A stretch of 64,000 nucleotides of DNA from CAVQUE01 sp046290435 (GTDB lineage: Bacteria; Actinomycetota; Acidimicrobiia; Acidimicrobiales; UBA8592): NCBI GenBank assembly GCA_046290435.1, contig JBKAGO010000074.1, forward strand, positions 1 through 64,000, read 5' to 3'. The translations under genes and the position numbers were made by a program. Under the pieces are notes generated by a model that did not search any database, was not told the origin of the DNA, and saw only the letters and a list, made by a program, of their open reading frames with translations. This document shows positions 17,194-26,409 of the stretch, in pieces; positions within the stretch are counted from its first letter, which is position 1, and each line of letters opens with the position of its first letter.

Positions 17194-18675
17194 TCAGCAC
17201 CCGCGCCCCAGACGGTCGCGGCCCGCTCCCCCGTCGCAGCGGTTCCGACCCGCAGCGCCGACCAACACGTCGTTGCCCGGCCCACCACGCAGGACGTCGT
17301 TGCCCCGGTTACCGAACAACCGGTCGCGCCCGGGCCCGCCGACCAGCCGATCCGGACCGCCGCCGCCGATCAGCCAATCCCGGCCAGGCCCGCCCACGAG
17401 GCGGTCCCGACCGCCGCCACCGGCGATCCAGTCGCTGCCGGGCCCACCGAGGATCCGGTCGCGGCCACCGAGCCCGCAGATGGTGTCGTCACCACCCCCG
17501 GCGCGGATGTGGTCCGGCCCGTCGGTGCCGAGGATCACGTCGTGGCCGTCGGTCGGCTCGTCGCCGAAGCGCAGGTCGACCGTCACCGCCAACCCGTTGC
17601 ACAGCGGCGGCTCGACCACGGGTGGGTCGAAGGTGATCAGCCCGTCCTCGGCGCCGAAGAACCGCACCGGTCGCACACCGTGGATCCCGATGAGGTCCTC
17701 GTAGCCGTCGCGGTTGATGTCGACGGAACCGAAGAACTGGGTGGCGTCGCCATCCCAGCCCTCGCGCTCCCACACCAGCTCGGGAGTCCCGAAACGCCCT
17801 GCGCCGTCCGACAGCATCACGTACAACTGCGTCGAGTTCGGCGACGGCTCCTGGAGGAAGGCGATGTCGTCGTCGCCATCGCCGTCGAAGTCGCCTGTGC
17901 TCACCTTCCTGATGGCGTCGTGGTCCCATGGGGTCACCAGCACCCGACGCGCCGTCCAGTCACCGTCGATCTCGTCGAACACGACGATCCAGAGATCGGG
18001 GCCGTTGCGGTACAGGACCGCTGCTTCGTCCTTGGCCGGCTGCGCGGCGGGCTCGGCCGCGAAGTCGCCCGCCACCAGGAACTCGGCCCACTCGCTACGC
18101 CAACCGAGCTCCGGTGCGTCGACCGACGACCACTGATCCTCGCCCGGCCCGACCGGTTCCAGGAACCGCATGATCGTCGACGTCCCGGACGGGACGCCGA
18201 ACTGCATGACCTCGTCGGCCCCGTCACCCGCGAAGTCGCCTGCCGCCAACAGGACCGTGAATCCGAAGTCGAGGAACTGGCTGCCGTCGAAGGTCCCGTC
18301 GGCGAGCCCGCGCCACCACCAGGTACCGAACGGACGGCCGATGAGATCGTCGCGCCCGTCGCCGTCGAGATCGCCGACCGTCGCGGTTCTGCTCGTGCCG
18401 TCGTGACCGATGACCTCGGGTCCGTCGCCGACCTCGTGCACCTCGTAGCCGGTCATGGTGGCCGGGTCGACGGTGAGCACGACATCCTCGACCGTCATGG
18501 CGCCCTCGATGGTGCCATCGCCGTCGAAGTCGCCGAGCCCGTAGACGGCCACCGCCTCGACGTCGGGCAGCGCAGGCAGGTAATCGGCCCCCGCATGCGT
18601 GGGCACCAGCCCGATGGTGGCCACGGCGACCACCGCGGCCAGCACCCGGTTCCGGCGATCCGTCATCGACCTCAT
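17194..18675 (-). CDS. secreted FG-GAP/RTX-repeat protein, copy 2
   Basis: 493 residues. A Sec signal peptide is followed by FG-GAP/VCBS-like calcium motifs (VGDLDGDGRDDL, TGDFDGDGDDDIAF, DINRDGYEDL) predicting a beta-propeller. A C-terminal RTX stretch of GGxGxDxL(I/V) nonapeptides from about residue 385 should bind calcium. No type I exporter genes are seen, so Sec export to the cell surface is likely. It overlaps its paralogue by ATGA. The two proteins have the same length and architecture, and both contain VTVDLRFGDEPTDG before the RTX block. Adhesion or structural function is inferred. Confidence 0.85.
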   Translation of the reverse strand: MRSMTDRRNRVLAAVVAVATIGLVPTHAGADYLPALPDVEAVAVYGLGDFDGDGTIEGAMTVEDVVLTVDPATMTGYEVHEVGDGPEVIGHDGTSRTATVGDLDGDGRDDLIGRPFGTWWWRGLADGTFDGSQFLDFGFTVLLAAGDFAGDGADEVMQFGVPSGTSTIMRFLEPVGPGEDQWSSVDAPELGWRSEWAEFLVAGDFAAEPAAQPAKDEAAVLYRNGPDLWIVVFDEIDGDWTARRVLVTPWDHDAIRKVSTGDFDGDGDDDIAFLQEPSPNSTQLYVMLSDGAGRFGTPELVWEREGWDGDATQFFGSVDINRDGYEDLIGIHGVRPVRFFGAEDGLITFDPPVVEPPLCNGLAVTVDLRFGDEPTDGHDVILGTDGPDHIRAGGGDDTICGLGGRDRILGGPGSDWIAGGGGRDRLVGGPGRDWLIGGGGPDRLVGGPGRDRLFGNRGNDVLRGGPGNDVLVGAAGRNRCDGGAGRDRLGRGC

Positions 18676-20156
18676 GGACAGCTCCTCGTCACGTCACGTC
18701 CGGGTCCACCGGCGCATCGATCCCGCCCGGGCCCGCCGATCAGCCGGTCGTCGCCCCCGCCGCCGCGCAGGACGTCGCGGCCCCGATTGCCGAGCAACCG
18801 ATCAGTGCCGGGACCACCGATCAGCCGGTCGTTGCCGGGACCACCGACGAGGCGGTCAGTACCGGGACCACCGATCAGCCGGTCGTTGCCGGGGCCGCCG
18901 AACACCCGGTCGTCGCCACCGCCGGCGCAGACCGTATCGGCGCCGGCGCCGGCGCGAATCACATCGGGACCATCGGTACCCCAGATGACATCGTCGCCGT
19001 CGGTGGGCTCGTCGCCGAAGCGCAGGTCGACGGTCACCAGGCGACCGGCGCACCGCAGCGGCGGGACATCCGGTGGATCCTCGACCAGGAGGTCGGTGAC
19101 GCTGCCGAAGAACCGGACGGGTGACGCGCCGGAGGTCGCCACCAGATCGTCGAGGCCGTCGCGGTTGATGTCGGCGGTGCCGTAGAAGTTCTCGGGCGCC
19201 TCGTCACGGGGACCCACCCACACCCGGACCGGCTCGTCGAAGCCACCTCGCCCGTCGGCCGCCATGACCCAGAGTTCGGCGACGTCGAGGTCGTTCAGCA
19301 GGATCAGGTCCGCGTGACCGTCGCCGTTCACGTCGCCCACGGTGGCTTCCTCGAGATCGATCTCGTCGGGCAGCCAGGTCCGGACCACCTCGGGACGCCA
19401 GCCGTCGCTGCGCTCGGCGAAGACGATCACCCGGATGCCGACGGTGAGGCGTTCACCGTTGGAGAGGAGGCCGATGACGATGGCCTCGTCCCGCCCACCG
19501 GGCATCACGTCGCCGGCGAGGACGTAGCGGGTGGTGAGGCGGTTCCAGACGACCTCGGGCGACTCGGTGGAGCTCCACACCACCGGTCCTCGCCGTCCGG
19601 GATGGTGGAAGCGCATCGTGGACTCGACAGCGGGGCTCTCGTCGAGGTCCTCGAGACGGAGCACCTCGTCGCCGGGATCGGCGGTGAAGTCGCCGACGGC
19701 GAAGTCCGGCACCGGCGCGATGTCGAGGATCCGGCCGGGTCCGAAGCTGCGATCGTCGCGGCCCGGCCACCAGCTGAGCAGCCGGAAATCCGATGTCGCG
19801 ACGATGTCGGCGAGGCCATCGCCGTCGAGGTCGCCGACGGTGTGGCCCCGGTAGTCGTCCAGCGGCCCGGCCGGACTGATGTCGGGACTGCCCAGTGGGG
19901 CCACGGTCGGCAGCCCCGTCCAAGGGTCGAACAGCACGACCGCCCGTTCGTTGGCGACCAGGGCCGCCTCGGGTCCGTCGCCGAAGAAGTCCCCAACGCC
20001 GATGTCGCGCTGCCCCGAGCCCAGCCCCGGGATGGGATCGAGCCGGTCGGCCCGGGCCGCGGGCACGAGCAGTCCGCCGACCAGTGCGGCCACCGCTGCG
20101 ACGACCCCGAGCCGTGTCGGGAATCGGCCGGGGCGTGAGCGACGTGCACTGCGCAT
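18672..20156 (-). CDS. secreted FG-GAP/RTX-repeat protein, copy 1
   Basis: 494 residues and paralogous to the next gene. The signal peptide (basic MRSARRSRPGR, hydrophobic core, AARAD cleavage region) starts from the ATG at 20156. The propeller repeats include VGDLDGDGLADIV, VGDVNGDGHADL and DINRDGLDDL. The C-terminal RTX nonapeptides are built on GGPGNDRL/GGPGTDRL. The RTX-encoding DNA (18700-18920) is itself a near-tandem repeat. Tandem duplication followed by divergence is clear. Calcium-stabilised surface or extracellular protein; ligand unknown. Confidence 0.85.
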   Translation of the reverse strand: MRSARRSRPGRFPTRLGVVAAVAALVGGLLVPAARADRLDPIPGLGSGQRDIGVGDFFGDGPEAALVANERAVVLFDPWTGLPTVAPLGSPDISPAGPLDDYRGHTVGDLDGDGLADIVATSDFRLLSWWPGRDDRSFGPGRILDIAPVPDFAVGDFTADPGDEVLRLEDLDESPAVESTMRFHHPGRRGPVVWSSTESPEVVWNRLTTRYVLAGDVMPGGRDEAIVIGLLSNGERLTVGIRVIVFAERSDGWRPEVVRTWLPDEIDLEEATVGDVNGDGHADLILLNDLDVAELWVMAADGRGGFDEPVRVWVGPRDEAPENFYGTADINRDGLDDLVATSGASPVRFFGSVTDLLVEDPPDVPPLRCAGRLVTVDLRFGDEPTDGDDVIWGTDGPDVIRAGAGADTVCAGGGDDRVFGGPGNDRLIGGPGTDRLVGGPGNDRLIGGPGTDRLLGNRGRDVLRGGGGDDRLIGGPGRDRCAGGPGRDVTRSCP

Positions 20157-20264
20157 GCACCCATCGTCGTGGCCGGCCGTTGCCGAGTCGATGGGGCCCG
20201 GGGCCGTCCCCATGGGGGTGCCTGCACCCCCGAACCGCAGCTACAACCACTGGGGCCAACCACT

Positions 20265-20352
20265 GGGGTCAAGTCGTACTTTCAACCAACTCCAGGTCGT
20301 CGAGCCTGGAGGCCGTCGCGTGCCGAGTTGGTTGAAAGTACGACTTGACCCC
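20265..20352. repeat. 88-bp palindromic intergenic repeat (REP-like)
   Basis: Two 28-base arms (20265-20292 and 20325-20352) are perfect inverted copies around a 32-base loop. The outer ends begin GGGGTCAAGTCGTAC. The loop holds a smaller CAGG...CCTG hairpin. The right arm and part of the loop recur at 1-65, so this is a dispersed family. It lies in the 259-base gap between divergent genes. It could act as a transcription stop or as a non-autonomous mobile repeat (REPIN-like); neither is shown. Confidence 0.9.
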
Positions 20353-20415
20353 GGCCCCCCCACAGCCCCCATCCACCCCAGCTAGCGTCTGAGCGACGCG
20401 AACGAGGGGAACACC

Positions 20416-21438
20416 GTGGAGAACGAGACCGTCAAGCACGTGGTACTGGCAGCGCGGCCGCAGGGCACGCCGACGCTCGACACCTTCGCCGTGCGGGAGA
20501 TCCCGCGTGGCGCACCCGCCGACGGCGAGGTGATGATCGAGAACCTCTACATCTCCCTCGACGCCGGGTTCCGCAACTGGATGGACGCCGACAGCGGCGA
20601 CCACATCCTGCCCGCCATGGAGATCGACGCCCCCGTCATGGGCCTCACCCTCGGCCGGGTGATCGAGTCGCGCCATCCCGACTTCACCGAGGGCGAGCTG
20701 TTGATGTCGCGCCTGGCCTGGGAAGAGGTGTCCATCACCGACGCCACCGACTTCCTCGTGCGTGTCCCCGATGAATACGACTGCCCCCTCAGCTGGCACC
20801 TCGGCATCCTCGGCGACACCGGCATGTCGGCCTACTTCGGCATCACCGACCTCGGTCGCCCCGAGCCCGGCCAGACCGTGCTGGTCAGCGCCGCCGGCGG
20901 TGCGGTCGGCTCGGTCGCCGGCCAGATCGCCCGCATCCACGGGGCCCGCACCGTCGGCATCGCCGGCGGCGCCGACAAGTGCCGGCGTCTGATCGACGAG
21001 CTCGGCTACGACGACGCCATCGACCGCCACGGCGACGACTTCGACGCCGAGCTGTCCCGGGCCTGCCCCGACGGCGTCGACGTCTACTTCGACAGCGTCG
21101 GCGGACCGATGCTCGAACCGGTCCTCGATCACATCACCGTCGGCGCCCGTATCGTGTTGTGCGGTTCGGTGGCCACCTACAACGCGACGGAGCCGGTGCC
21201 GGGGCCGTCGAACCTGTTCTCGCTGGTCACCAACCAGGCCCGCATGGAGGGATTCATGACCCACCTCATGCACGACCGCTACCCCGAGGCCCGCGCCCAG
21301 CTCCTCGCTTGGGTCGAAGCCGGCGAGCTGACCAACAACGAGCACATGCTCCACGGCATCGAGAACGTGCCCGTCGCGTTCTGCGACCTCTTCGCCGGCC
21401 GCAACTTCGGCAAGACCGTGGTGAGCCTGGTCGACTGA
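20416..21438 (+). CDS. zinc-independent MDR oxidoreductase (CurA/prostaglandin reductase-like)
   Basis: 340-residue medium-chain reductase that would reduce an alpha,beta-enone with NADPH. The Rossmann motif AAGGAVGSVAGQIA, the NADPH-phosphate contact around GGADKCRRL and FDSVGGPMLEPVLDH match the leukotriene B4 dehydrogenase/CurA group. The zinc-binding cysteines of alcohol dehydrogenases are absent. The GTG start at 20416 has GAGGGG 6 bases upstream. Natural substrate unknown; clustering with hydratase and acyl-CoA dehydrogenase genes suggests lipid or terpenoid catabolism. Confidence 0.88.
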   Translation: MENETVKHVVLAARPQGTPTLDTFAVREIPRGAPADGEVMIENLYISLDAGFRNWMDADSGDHILPAMEIDAPVMGLTLGRVIESRHPDFTEGELLMSRLAWEEVSITDATDFLVRVPDEYDCPLSWHLGILGDTGMSAYFGITDLGRPEPGQTVLVSAAGGAVGSVAGQIARIHGARTVGIAGGADKCRRLIDELGYDDAIDRHGDDFDAELSRACPDGVDVYFDSVGGPMLEPVLDHITVGARIVLCGSVATYNATEPVPGPSNLFSLVTNQARMEGFMTHLMHDRYPEARAQLLAWVEAGELTNNEHMLHGIENVPVAFCDLFAGRNFGKTVVSLVD

Positions 21439-21460
21439 TCGACCACAGCCACCGCAGCGG

Positions 21461-21479
21461 CCGGGGCTACCGGCCCCGG
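21461..21479. terminator. hairpin at the convergent MDR/hydratase junction
   Basis: CCGGGGC (21461-21467) pairs with GCCCCGG (21473-21479) across a 5-base loop and overlaps the hydratase stop codon. No T-tract. It could stop transcription from either side. Confidence 0.35.
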
Positions 21480-22285
21480 AAGACGGGCGGGCGGCGTTCG
21501 GCCATGGCCCGGGTGCCCTCGGCGAAGTCCTCGGTGGCACGGAGCCGCACCTGTTCGGCCAGCTCGTGTGCGGTGGCGGCCGCGACCTGGCCGGCGAGGT
21601 CGCCGCGCAGGGTCGATCGGATGGACTCGACGGCCAGCGGCGCCGAGATGGCGATCTCGCGGGCGAGGTCATGGGCCACGGCACGGATCTCCTCCAGCGG
21701 TGCCAGCCGGTCGGCCAGGCCCAGCGCCACCGCCTCGTCGCCCGTCACGCGCCGGCCCGTGTAGAGCAGTTCGGCGGCCGCCTGCGGACCCACCAGGCGC
21801 GGCAGGGTGACGGACAGGCCGAAGCCCTGGTGGAACCCGAGCCGGGCGAAGTTGGCGCTGAAGCGGGCCTCGGGTGCCGCGACGCGGAAGTCGGCGCTGA
21901 GTGCCAGGCCCAGTCCCCCACCGATCGCGGCCCCTTGGACGGCGGCCACCATCGGCGTCTTCGCCCGGAAGATGCGCACCGCCGCGGCGTAGAGGTCCTC
22001 GGTCGTGTAGGCGGCGCCCGATCCGGAGAAGTCGGCCCCGGCGCAGAAGTGTTTGCCCTCTGCGCACAGCACCGCGGCCCGGCACGCCGACGTGTCGTCG
22101 AGCGCTGCGAGCGCATCGGCGATGCCACCGATCAGGTCCAGCGAGAAGAAGTTGTTCGGCGGCCGGCACAGCTCGATCGTTGCGACGTGGTCGTCGCCGA
22201 TGACCACCCGGACGACCGGCGACGCCTTCTCCCCCGGCTCTGTGACGGCATCGCTGCCGGCGTCGGTGCCGGCGTCGGCGGTCAT
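21467..22285 (-). CDS. enoyl-CoA hydratase/isomerase family protein
   Basis: 272-residue crotonase-fold protein. The oxyanion hole segments KHFCAGADFSG and GAAIGGGLGLALSADFR are intact. The Glu pair of classical hydratases was not clearly identified (the position after GGGLGLA reads LSADFR...ARFSANFARLG), so isomerase, hydratase or another CoA reaction is possible. The first 20 residues are Asp/Ala/Gly-rich and may be a late extension. It diverges from the acyl-CoA dehydrogenase gene. Beta-oxidation-type role inferred. Confidence 0.85.
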   Translation of the reverse strand: MTADAGTDAGSDAVTEPGEKASPVVRVVIGDDHVATIELCRPPNNFFSLDLIGGIADALAALDDTSACRAAVLCAEGKHFCAGADFSGSGAAYTTEDLYAAAVRIFRAKTPMVAAVQGAAIGGGLGLALSADFRVAAPEARFSANFARLGFHQGFGLSVTLPRLVGPQAAAELLYTGRRVTGDEAVALGLADRLAPLEEIRAVAHDLAREIAISAPLAVESIRSTLRGDLAGQVAAATAHELAEQVRLRATEDFAEGTRAMAERRPPVFRGR

Positions 22286-22429
22286 GGGGCAACGCTCGTG
22301 GGGACGGGGTGGGCACCGTGACGGTCGATCATGCGGCTGGCTCCTGGCGTTCGGTGCTCATCCGCCCACGCTTGCACACCGCGAGGCGACCCGCTCGGAC
22401 GCCCACCGACCCCCAGACCACGCCGGGGC

Positions 22430-22435
22430 TACGGT
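22430..22435 (+). promoter_or_regulatory. -10 box, leaderless acyl-CoA dehydrogenase
   Basis: CTACGGT places TACGGT 7 bases before the ATG at 22443. The same heptamer precedes three other leaderless starts in the window. Confidence 0.55.
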
Positions 22436-22442
22436 GCGAGCG

Positions 22443-23687
22443 ATGAGTACGCCGACCGCCGACGACGTCCGCGCCGAGGTGCTGACCTGGTTCGCCGAGG
22501 CCTGGGATCCCGACCTCGCGCTCGTCGTGTGGCGGCAGCGGTTGCTCGAGTCGGGCTGGGCGGTGCCGTCGTGGCCGGTCGAGTGGCACGGCCGGGGCCT
22601 GCCGGCGTGGGCCGACTCGGTGGCCCACGAGGCCATCCGCAGCGCAGGCGGCGTCGCGACGCCGCTCGGTGGCGGCATGTTGTTGGCCGCGCCGACCATC
22701 GTCGAACACGGTTCCGACGATCTCAAGCGTCGCCTGCTGGCGCCCACCCTGACGGGCGCGGCGACGTGGTGTCAGCTGTTCAGCGAACCCGGCGCCGGGT
22801 CCGATCTGGCCGGCCTCACCACCACCGCCGTCCGCGACGGCGACGACTGGATCGTCAGCGGACAGAAGGTCTGGAACACCAGCGCCCACCACGCCGACTA
22901 CGGGATGCTCGTCGCCCGGACCGACTGGAGCGTCCCCAAGCACGCCGGCATCACGTACTTCGCGCTTCCCATGGACCAGCCCGGCGTCGAGGTCCGGTCG
23001 ATCCGCCAGATGAACGATCACGCCTCGTTCAACGAGGTGTTCCTCACCGAGGCGCGGGTGTCGCACGCCGACGTCGTCGGCGAGGTGGGCGACGGCTGGC
23101 GCGTCGCCCGCGCCACCCTGGCGCACGAGCGCACGTTCGCGACCCTGCGTGATCTCCCGCTCCCGGCCGAGCCCTGGGGGCGGACCGTCACCGAGGCGGC
23201 GGCCGAGTCCGAAGCCCACCGCCGGACCTACATCTGGTATCCCCAACGGGCCGGCCGTGCCGACCTGCTGGTCGAGCGGGCCCGCTCCACCGGCACCGCC
23301 GCCGACGCCACGATCCGTCAGGCGATCGCCGACACCACGAGCTTCCAGAGGGCCAACGCCTGGACGGCCGACCGAGCCGCCGCGGCCAGGGCGCTGGGGC
23401 TGCCGCCCGGGCCCGAGGGGTCGCTCGGCAAGCTGGCCGCGTCGGAGCTGTCCCGGCGCTGCCATCGCACCCACACCGCCATCGCCGGGGCGGCGGCGAT
23501 GCTCGCCGAGACCGGCGACCCCACCCACGCTGCCGTCGCCGAGGTCCTGGTGTCGACGCCGGCGCAGTCGATCGCGGGCGGCACCGACGAGATCCAGCGC
23601 AACATCATCGGCGAGAACGTCCTGGGCCTGCCCCGCGAACCCGCGGTCGACCGGGGCAAGGCGTTCCGCGACGTGCCCCACAGCTGA
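22443..23687 (+). CDS. acyl-CoA dehydrogenase
   Basis: 414 residues. FAD/CoA landmarks are WCQLFSEPGAGSDLAGL (the middle beta-domain FAD-binding loop), GQKVWNTSAHHADYG and the C-terminal AGGTDEIQRNIIGENVLGLPR. The usual catalytic Glu lies in the last helix region in some subfamilies and is not assigned here. The N-terminus is shorter than in fatty-acid enzymes. This resembles the steroid/terpenoid FadE-type enzymes of actinobacteria, which often act as heteromers; no partner gene is adjacent. Catabolic role inferred. Confidence 0.88.
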   Translation: MSTPTADDVRAEVLTWFAEAWDPDLALVVWRQRLLESGWAVPSWPVEWHGRGLPAWADSVAHEAIRSAGGVATPLGGGMLLAAPTIVEHGSDDLKRRLLAPTLTGAATWCQLFSEPGAGSDLAGLTTTAVRDGDDWIVSGQKVWNTSAHHADYGMLVARTDWSVPKHAGITYFALPMDQPGVEVRSIRQMNDHASFNEVFLTEARVSHADVVGEVGDGWRVARATLAHERTFATLRDLPLPAEPWGRTVTEAAAESEAHRRTYIWYPQRAGRADLLVERARSTGTAADATIRQAIADTTSFQRANAWTADRAAAARALGLPPGPEGSLGKLAASELSRRCHRTHTAIAGAAAMLAETGDPTHAAVAEVLVSTPAQSIAGGTDEIQRNIIGENVLGLPREPAVDRGKAFRDVPHS

Positions 23688-23910
23688 CCGCGCCGCAGGG
23701 GGGGCATTCGGCCCCGATCCCGCTGCGCATCGTGAGGGCCCGCCACCGTCCGCGGCGAGATGGGGCCGAGCGTCCGTCCGGCGCCGAGCCGACTTGCGAC
23801 CGTCCGGGTGGGCCACGACGATTGGCCGGCGTCGCGCACCGCTGCGAGATCGACAAGGGCTCCGAGCCGGACGATGCGACGCACATCCACGGGCGAAGGG
23901 CGAAGACGAG

Positions 23911-25134
23911 ATGGGCGACGACGCACGCGTCGACACCGCAGTGATCGGCGCCGGCCCCTACGGGCTGGCAACCAGCGCGCACCTGCGTGCAGCGGGCGTC
24001 GAGACGAGGACCCTCGGGCGGCCACTGTCGTTCTGGAAGGAGCGCATGCCGGTGGGGATGCGGCTGCGATCGTCGTGGGGCGCCTCGTCGATCAGCCACC
24101 CCCACCAGGGCTACGCGCTCGACGACTTCCAGGCCGCGCTCGGGCGCACCATCGATCGGCCCATCCCCGTCGAGGACTTCATCGCCTACGGGAGCTGGTT
24201 CCAGCAGCAGGCCGTACCCGACGTCGACGAACGCCCCGTCACCGTCATCGAACCCGAGGCCGGCGGCTTCGCCATCGAGCTCGCCGACGGCTCCGGCGTC
24301 AGGGCCCGGCGGGTGGTCATCGCCACCGGCCTCGACGGCATGGCCTGGTATCCCCCGCCGTTCGACACGCTCGGCCCGCGCCACGTCACCCATGCCATCG
24401 ACGTGCACGAGCCCGCCGTCCATGCGGGCTCGGCGGTCATGGTCATCGGATCCGGCCAGAGCGCGGTGGAGACCGCCGTGTTGTTGCACGAGGCCGGCGC
24501 CCAGGTCGAGATCGTGGCCCGCACGCCCGAGATCCACTGGCTCACCCGCAGCGGCCGCCTCCACGCGCTGCCCGACCGTGTCCAGCGGATGCTCTACGCG
24601 CCCACCGACGTCGGCCCGCCCGGGTTGAGCTGGATCGTCGCCAAGCCAGATCTGTTCCGGCGCCTGCCCCGGCGCATCCAGAAGCCGGTGGCCGACCGTT
24701 CGATCCGCCCGGCGGCGTCGGGGTGGCTGGTGGACCGCTCCGCCGGCATCGCCAAGACCGAGGGCCACCGGGCGGTGACCGCCACCGCGGTCGACGACGG
24801 CGTCGACGTCGTCCTCGACGACGGCACCCGCCGTCGGGTCGATCACGTCGTGTTGGGCACCGGCTACCGCGTCGACGTCAACCGACACGAGCTCCTGGCG
24901 CCCGAGCTGCGCGACGCCATCGTCACCACCGACGGTCTGCCCGATCTCTCGCCGGGTTTCGAGTCCTCGGTCGAGGGGCTCTACTTCGTCGGCGCCGCCG
25001 CCGCCGGCACCTACGGCCCTCTGATGCGCTTCGTGTCGGGCACCCCGTTCGCCGCCGCCACGCTGGCCGCGTCGATCGCATCGACCGCCTCGGCCCCTGC
25101 GCCCGCCTCGGCCCCCTCGACAGCGGCGGCCTGA
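23911..25134 (+). CDS. FAD/NAD(P)-binding oxidoreductase (flavin monooxygenase-like)
   Basis: 407 residues. Two Rossmann motifs are visible: VDTAVIGAGPYGLATSAHL at the N-terminus and AVMVIGSGQSAVETAVLL near residue 175. An ATGLDG segment and GTGYRVD near the end belong to the ornithine/flavin monooxygenase superfamily. RLRSSWGASSISHPHQGY would face the substrate. It ends in an Ala/Pro-rich tail. The ATP-grasp gene starts 16 bases downstream, so the two likely act together, for example oxidation followed by amide or ester ligation. Product unknown. Confidence 0.8.
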   Translation: MGDDARVDTAVIGAGPYGLATSAHLRAAGVETRTLGRPLSFWKERMPVGMRLRSSWGASSISHPHQGYALDDFQAALGRTIDRPIPVEDFIAYGSWFQQQAVPDVDERPVTVIEPEAGGFAIELADGSGVRARRVVIATGLDGMAWYPPPFDTLGPRHVTHAIDVHEPAVHAGSAVMVIGSGQSAVETAVLLHEAGAQVEIVARTPEIHWLTRSGRLHALPDRVQRMLYAPTDVGPPGLSWIVAKPDLFRRLPRRIQKPVADRSIRPAASGWLVDRSAGIAKTEGHRAVTATAVDDGVDVVLDDGTRRRVDHVVLGTGYRVDVNRHELLAPELRDAIVTTDGLPDLSPGFESSVEGLYFVGAAAAGTYGPLMRFVSGTPFAAATLAASIASTASAPAPASAPSTAAA

Positions 25135-25150
25135 TGATCGGGGTGGTCCG

Positions 25151-26314
25151 ATGATCGGGGCCGTCGTCACCGGCGCCAGCTACCGAGCGCTCGCGGTGGT
25201 CCGCAGCCTCGGGCGCCACGGCGTACCCGTCCACGTGGTCCGCACCGACGACCACACCCTCGCCTGCCGCTCACGTCACGTCGCGACGCAGAGCATGTGG
25301 CCCGGGACCGAGCCGGAGCGGGTCGCCCATCTGATCGAGCTCGCGGGCAGGCACGACCCGACGCCCGTGCTGATCCCCACCCACGACGACGAGGCCGCGC
25401 TCATCGCCCGCAACCACGCCGAGCTGGCCGAGGTCTACACGCTGACCACGCCGCCGCTGCATCAGTTCCTGCGCGCCTACGACAAGCGGGCCATGCACCA
25501 GCTGGCCGACGAGGTCGGCGTCGCCCGCCCGTGGACGGCCGTGCCCGGTTCGGTCGAGGCCCTCGCTTCCATCGACCGGGCGTTCCCACTCGTCGTCAAA
25601 CCCGCCTACAAAGACGCCGACAACGACCTCACCACCGACAAGGCCTGGCTCGCCGGCGACGCCGAGGAGCTCGAGCGCCTCTACCGCCAGGCCACCGGCC
25701 TGCTGACCGACGATCTCGTCATGGTGCAGGAGTGGATCGGGGGCGGATCCGACGAGCAGCTGTCGGTGGCCGCGCTGGTCGACGCCGGCCGAGTGGTGGT
25801 GTCGCTCACGGCGCGCCGGACCCGTCAGTGGCCGGCGGACTTCGGCCGGGCCAGCACCTTCGTCGAGAGCATCGAGCCCGACGCCGCGCTCGACCACGCC
25901 GTCGCCGTGCTGGTGAAGGCGCTGGAGTTCACCGGCATCGTCGAGGTCGAGTTCAAGCGGGGCGCCGACGGCATCCCCGTCGTGCTCGACATCAACAACC
26001 GGGCCTGGGGCTGGATCTCGCTCGGCGCCGCGGCGGGCGCTGACTTCCCGTGGTTGCTGTACCGGCTCGCCACCGGCGAGCACATCGAGGCGGGTGTCGG
26101 CCGCGCCGGGGTGCGCTGGATCCGACCCTCCACCGACCTGTTCACCCTGGCCCAGACCGTGCGCTCGCCCGGGGCACTCGCCGGGTGGGTCGCCTCGCTG
26201 CGCCCACCGCTGTCGCCTGCGGTGTTCGACCGCCACGATCCGATGCCCGCGCTGGCCAGCCCGTTCGACTCCGCGGCCATGCTGATCGCCAGGCGCCGGA
26301 ACCGCCACGGCTGA
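25151..26314 (+). CDS. ATP-grasp carboxylate-amine ligase-like protein
   Basis: 387 residues. The N-terminal domain (GAVVTGASYRALAVVRSLGRHGVPVHVVR) resembles the preATP-grasp Rossmann of carbamoyl-phosphate-synthetase-like ligases. FPLVVKPAYKDAD gives the ATP lysine, VQEWIGGG the adenine-binding edge and VEVEFKRGADGIPVVLDINNRAWGW the metal-binding Glu/Asn residues. Similar proteins join acidic groups to amines or are found with membrane-lipid and polysaccharide genes. It follows the flavoprotein in one operon. Substrates cannot be told. Confidence 0.78.
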   Translation: MIGAVVTGASYRALAVVRSLGRHGVPVHVVRTDDHTLACRSRHVATQSMWPGTEPERVAHLIELAGRHDPTPVLIPTHDDEAALIARNHAELAEVYTLTTPPLHQFLRAYDKRAMHQLADEVGVARPWTAVPGSVEALASIDRAFPLVVKPAYKDADNDLTTDKAWLAGDAEELERLYRQATGLLTDDLVMVQEWIGGGSDEQLSVAALVDAGRVVVSLTARRTRQWPADFGRASTFVESIEPDAALDHAVAVLVKALEFTGIVEVEFKRGADGIPVVLDINNRAWGWISLGAAAGADFPWLLYRLATGEHIEAGVGRAGVRWIRPSTDLFTLAQTVRSPGALAGWVASLRPPLSPAVFDRHDPMPALASPFDSAAMLIARRRNRHG

Positions 26315-26409
26315 CCGGCTCCCCGCCCGGCCGGCATGGAGGTGGCCCGAGGCCAACGCAGGGGGTTCGCGGTCCGGGCAGTAGTCTCGTGCGCGACGAC
26401 GGAGGGCTC

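Noticed and set aside
18700..18920. Regular short repeats that could look like a CRISPR array
   Set aside because: They encode RTX nonapeptides in frame and have no constant repeat/variable spacer structure.
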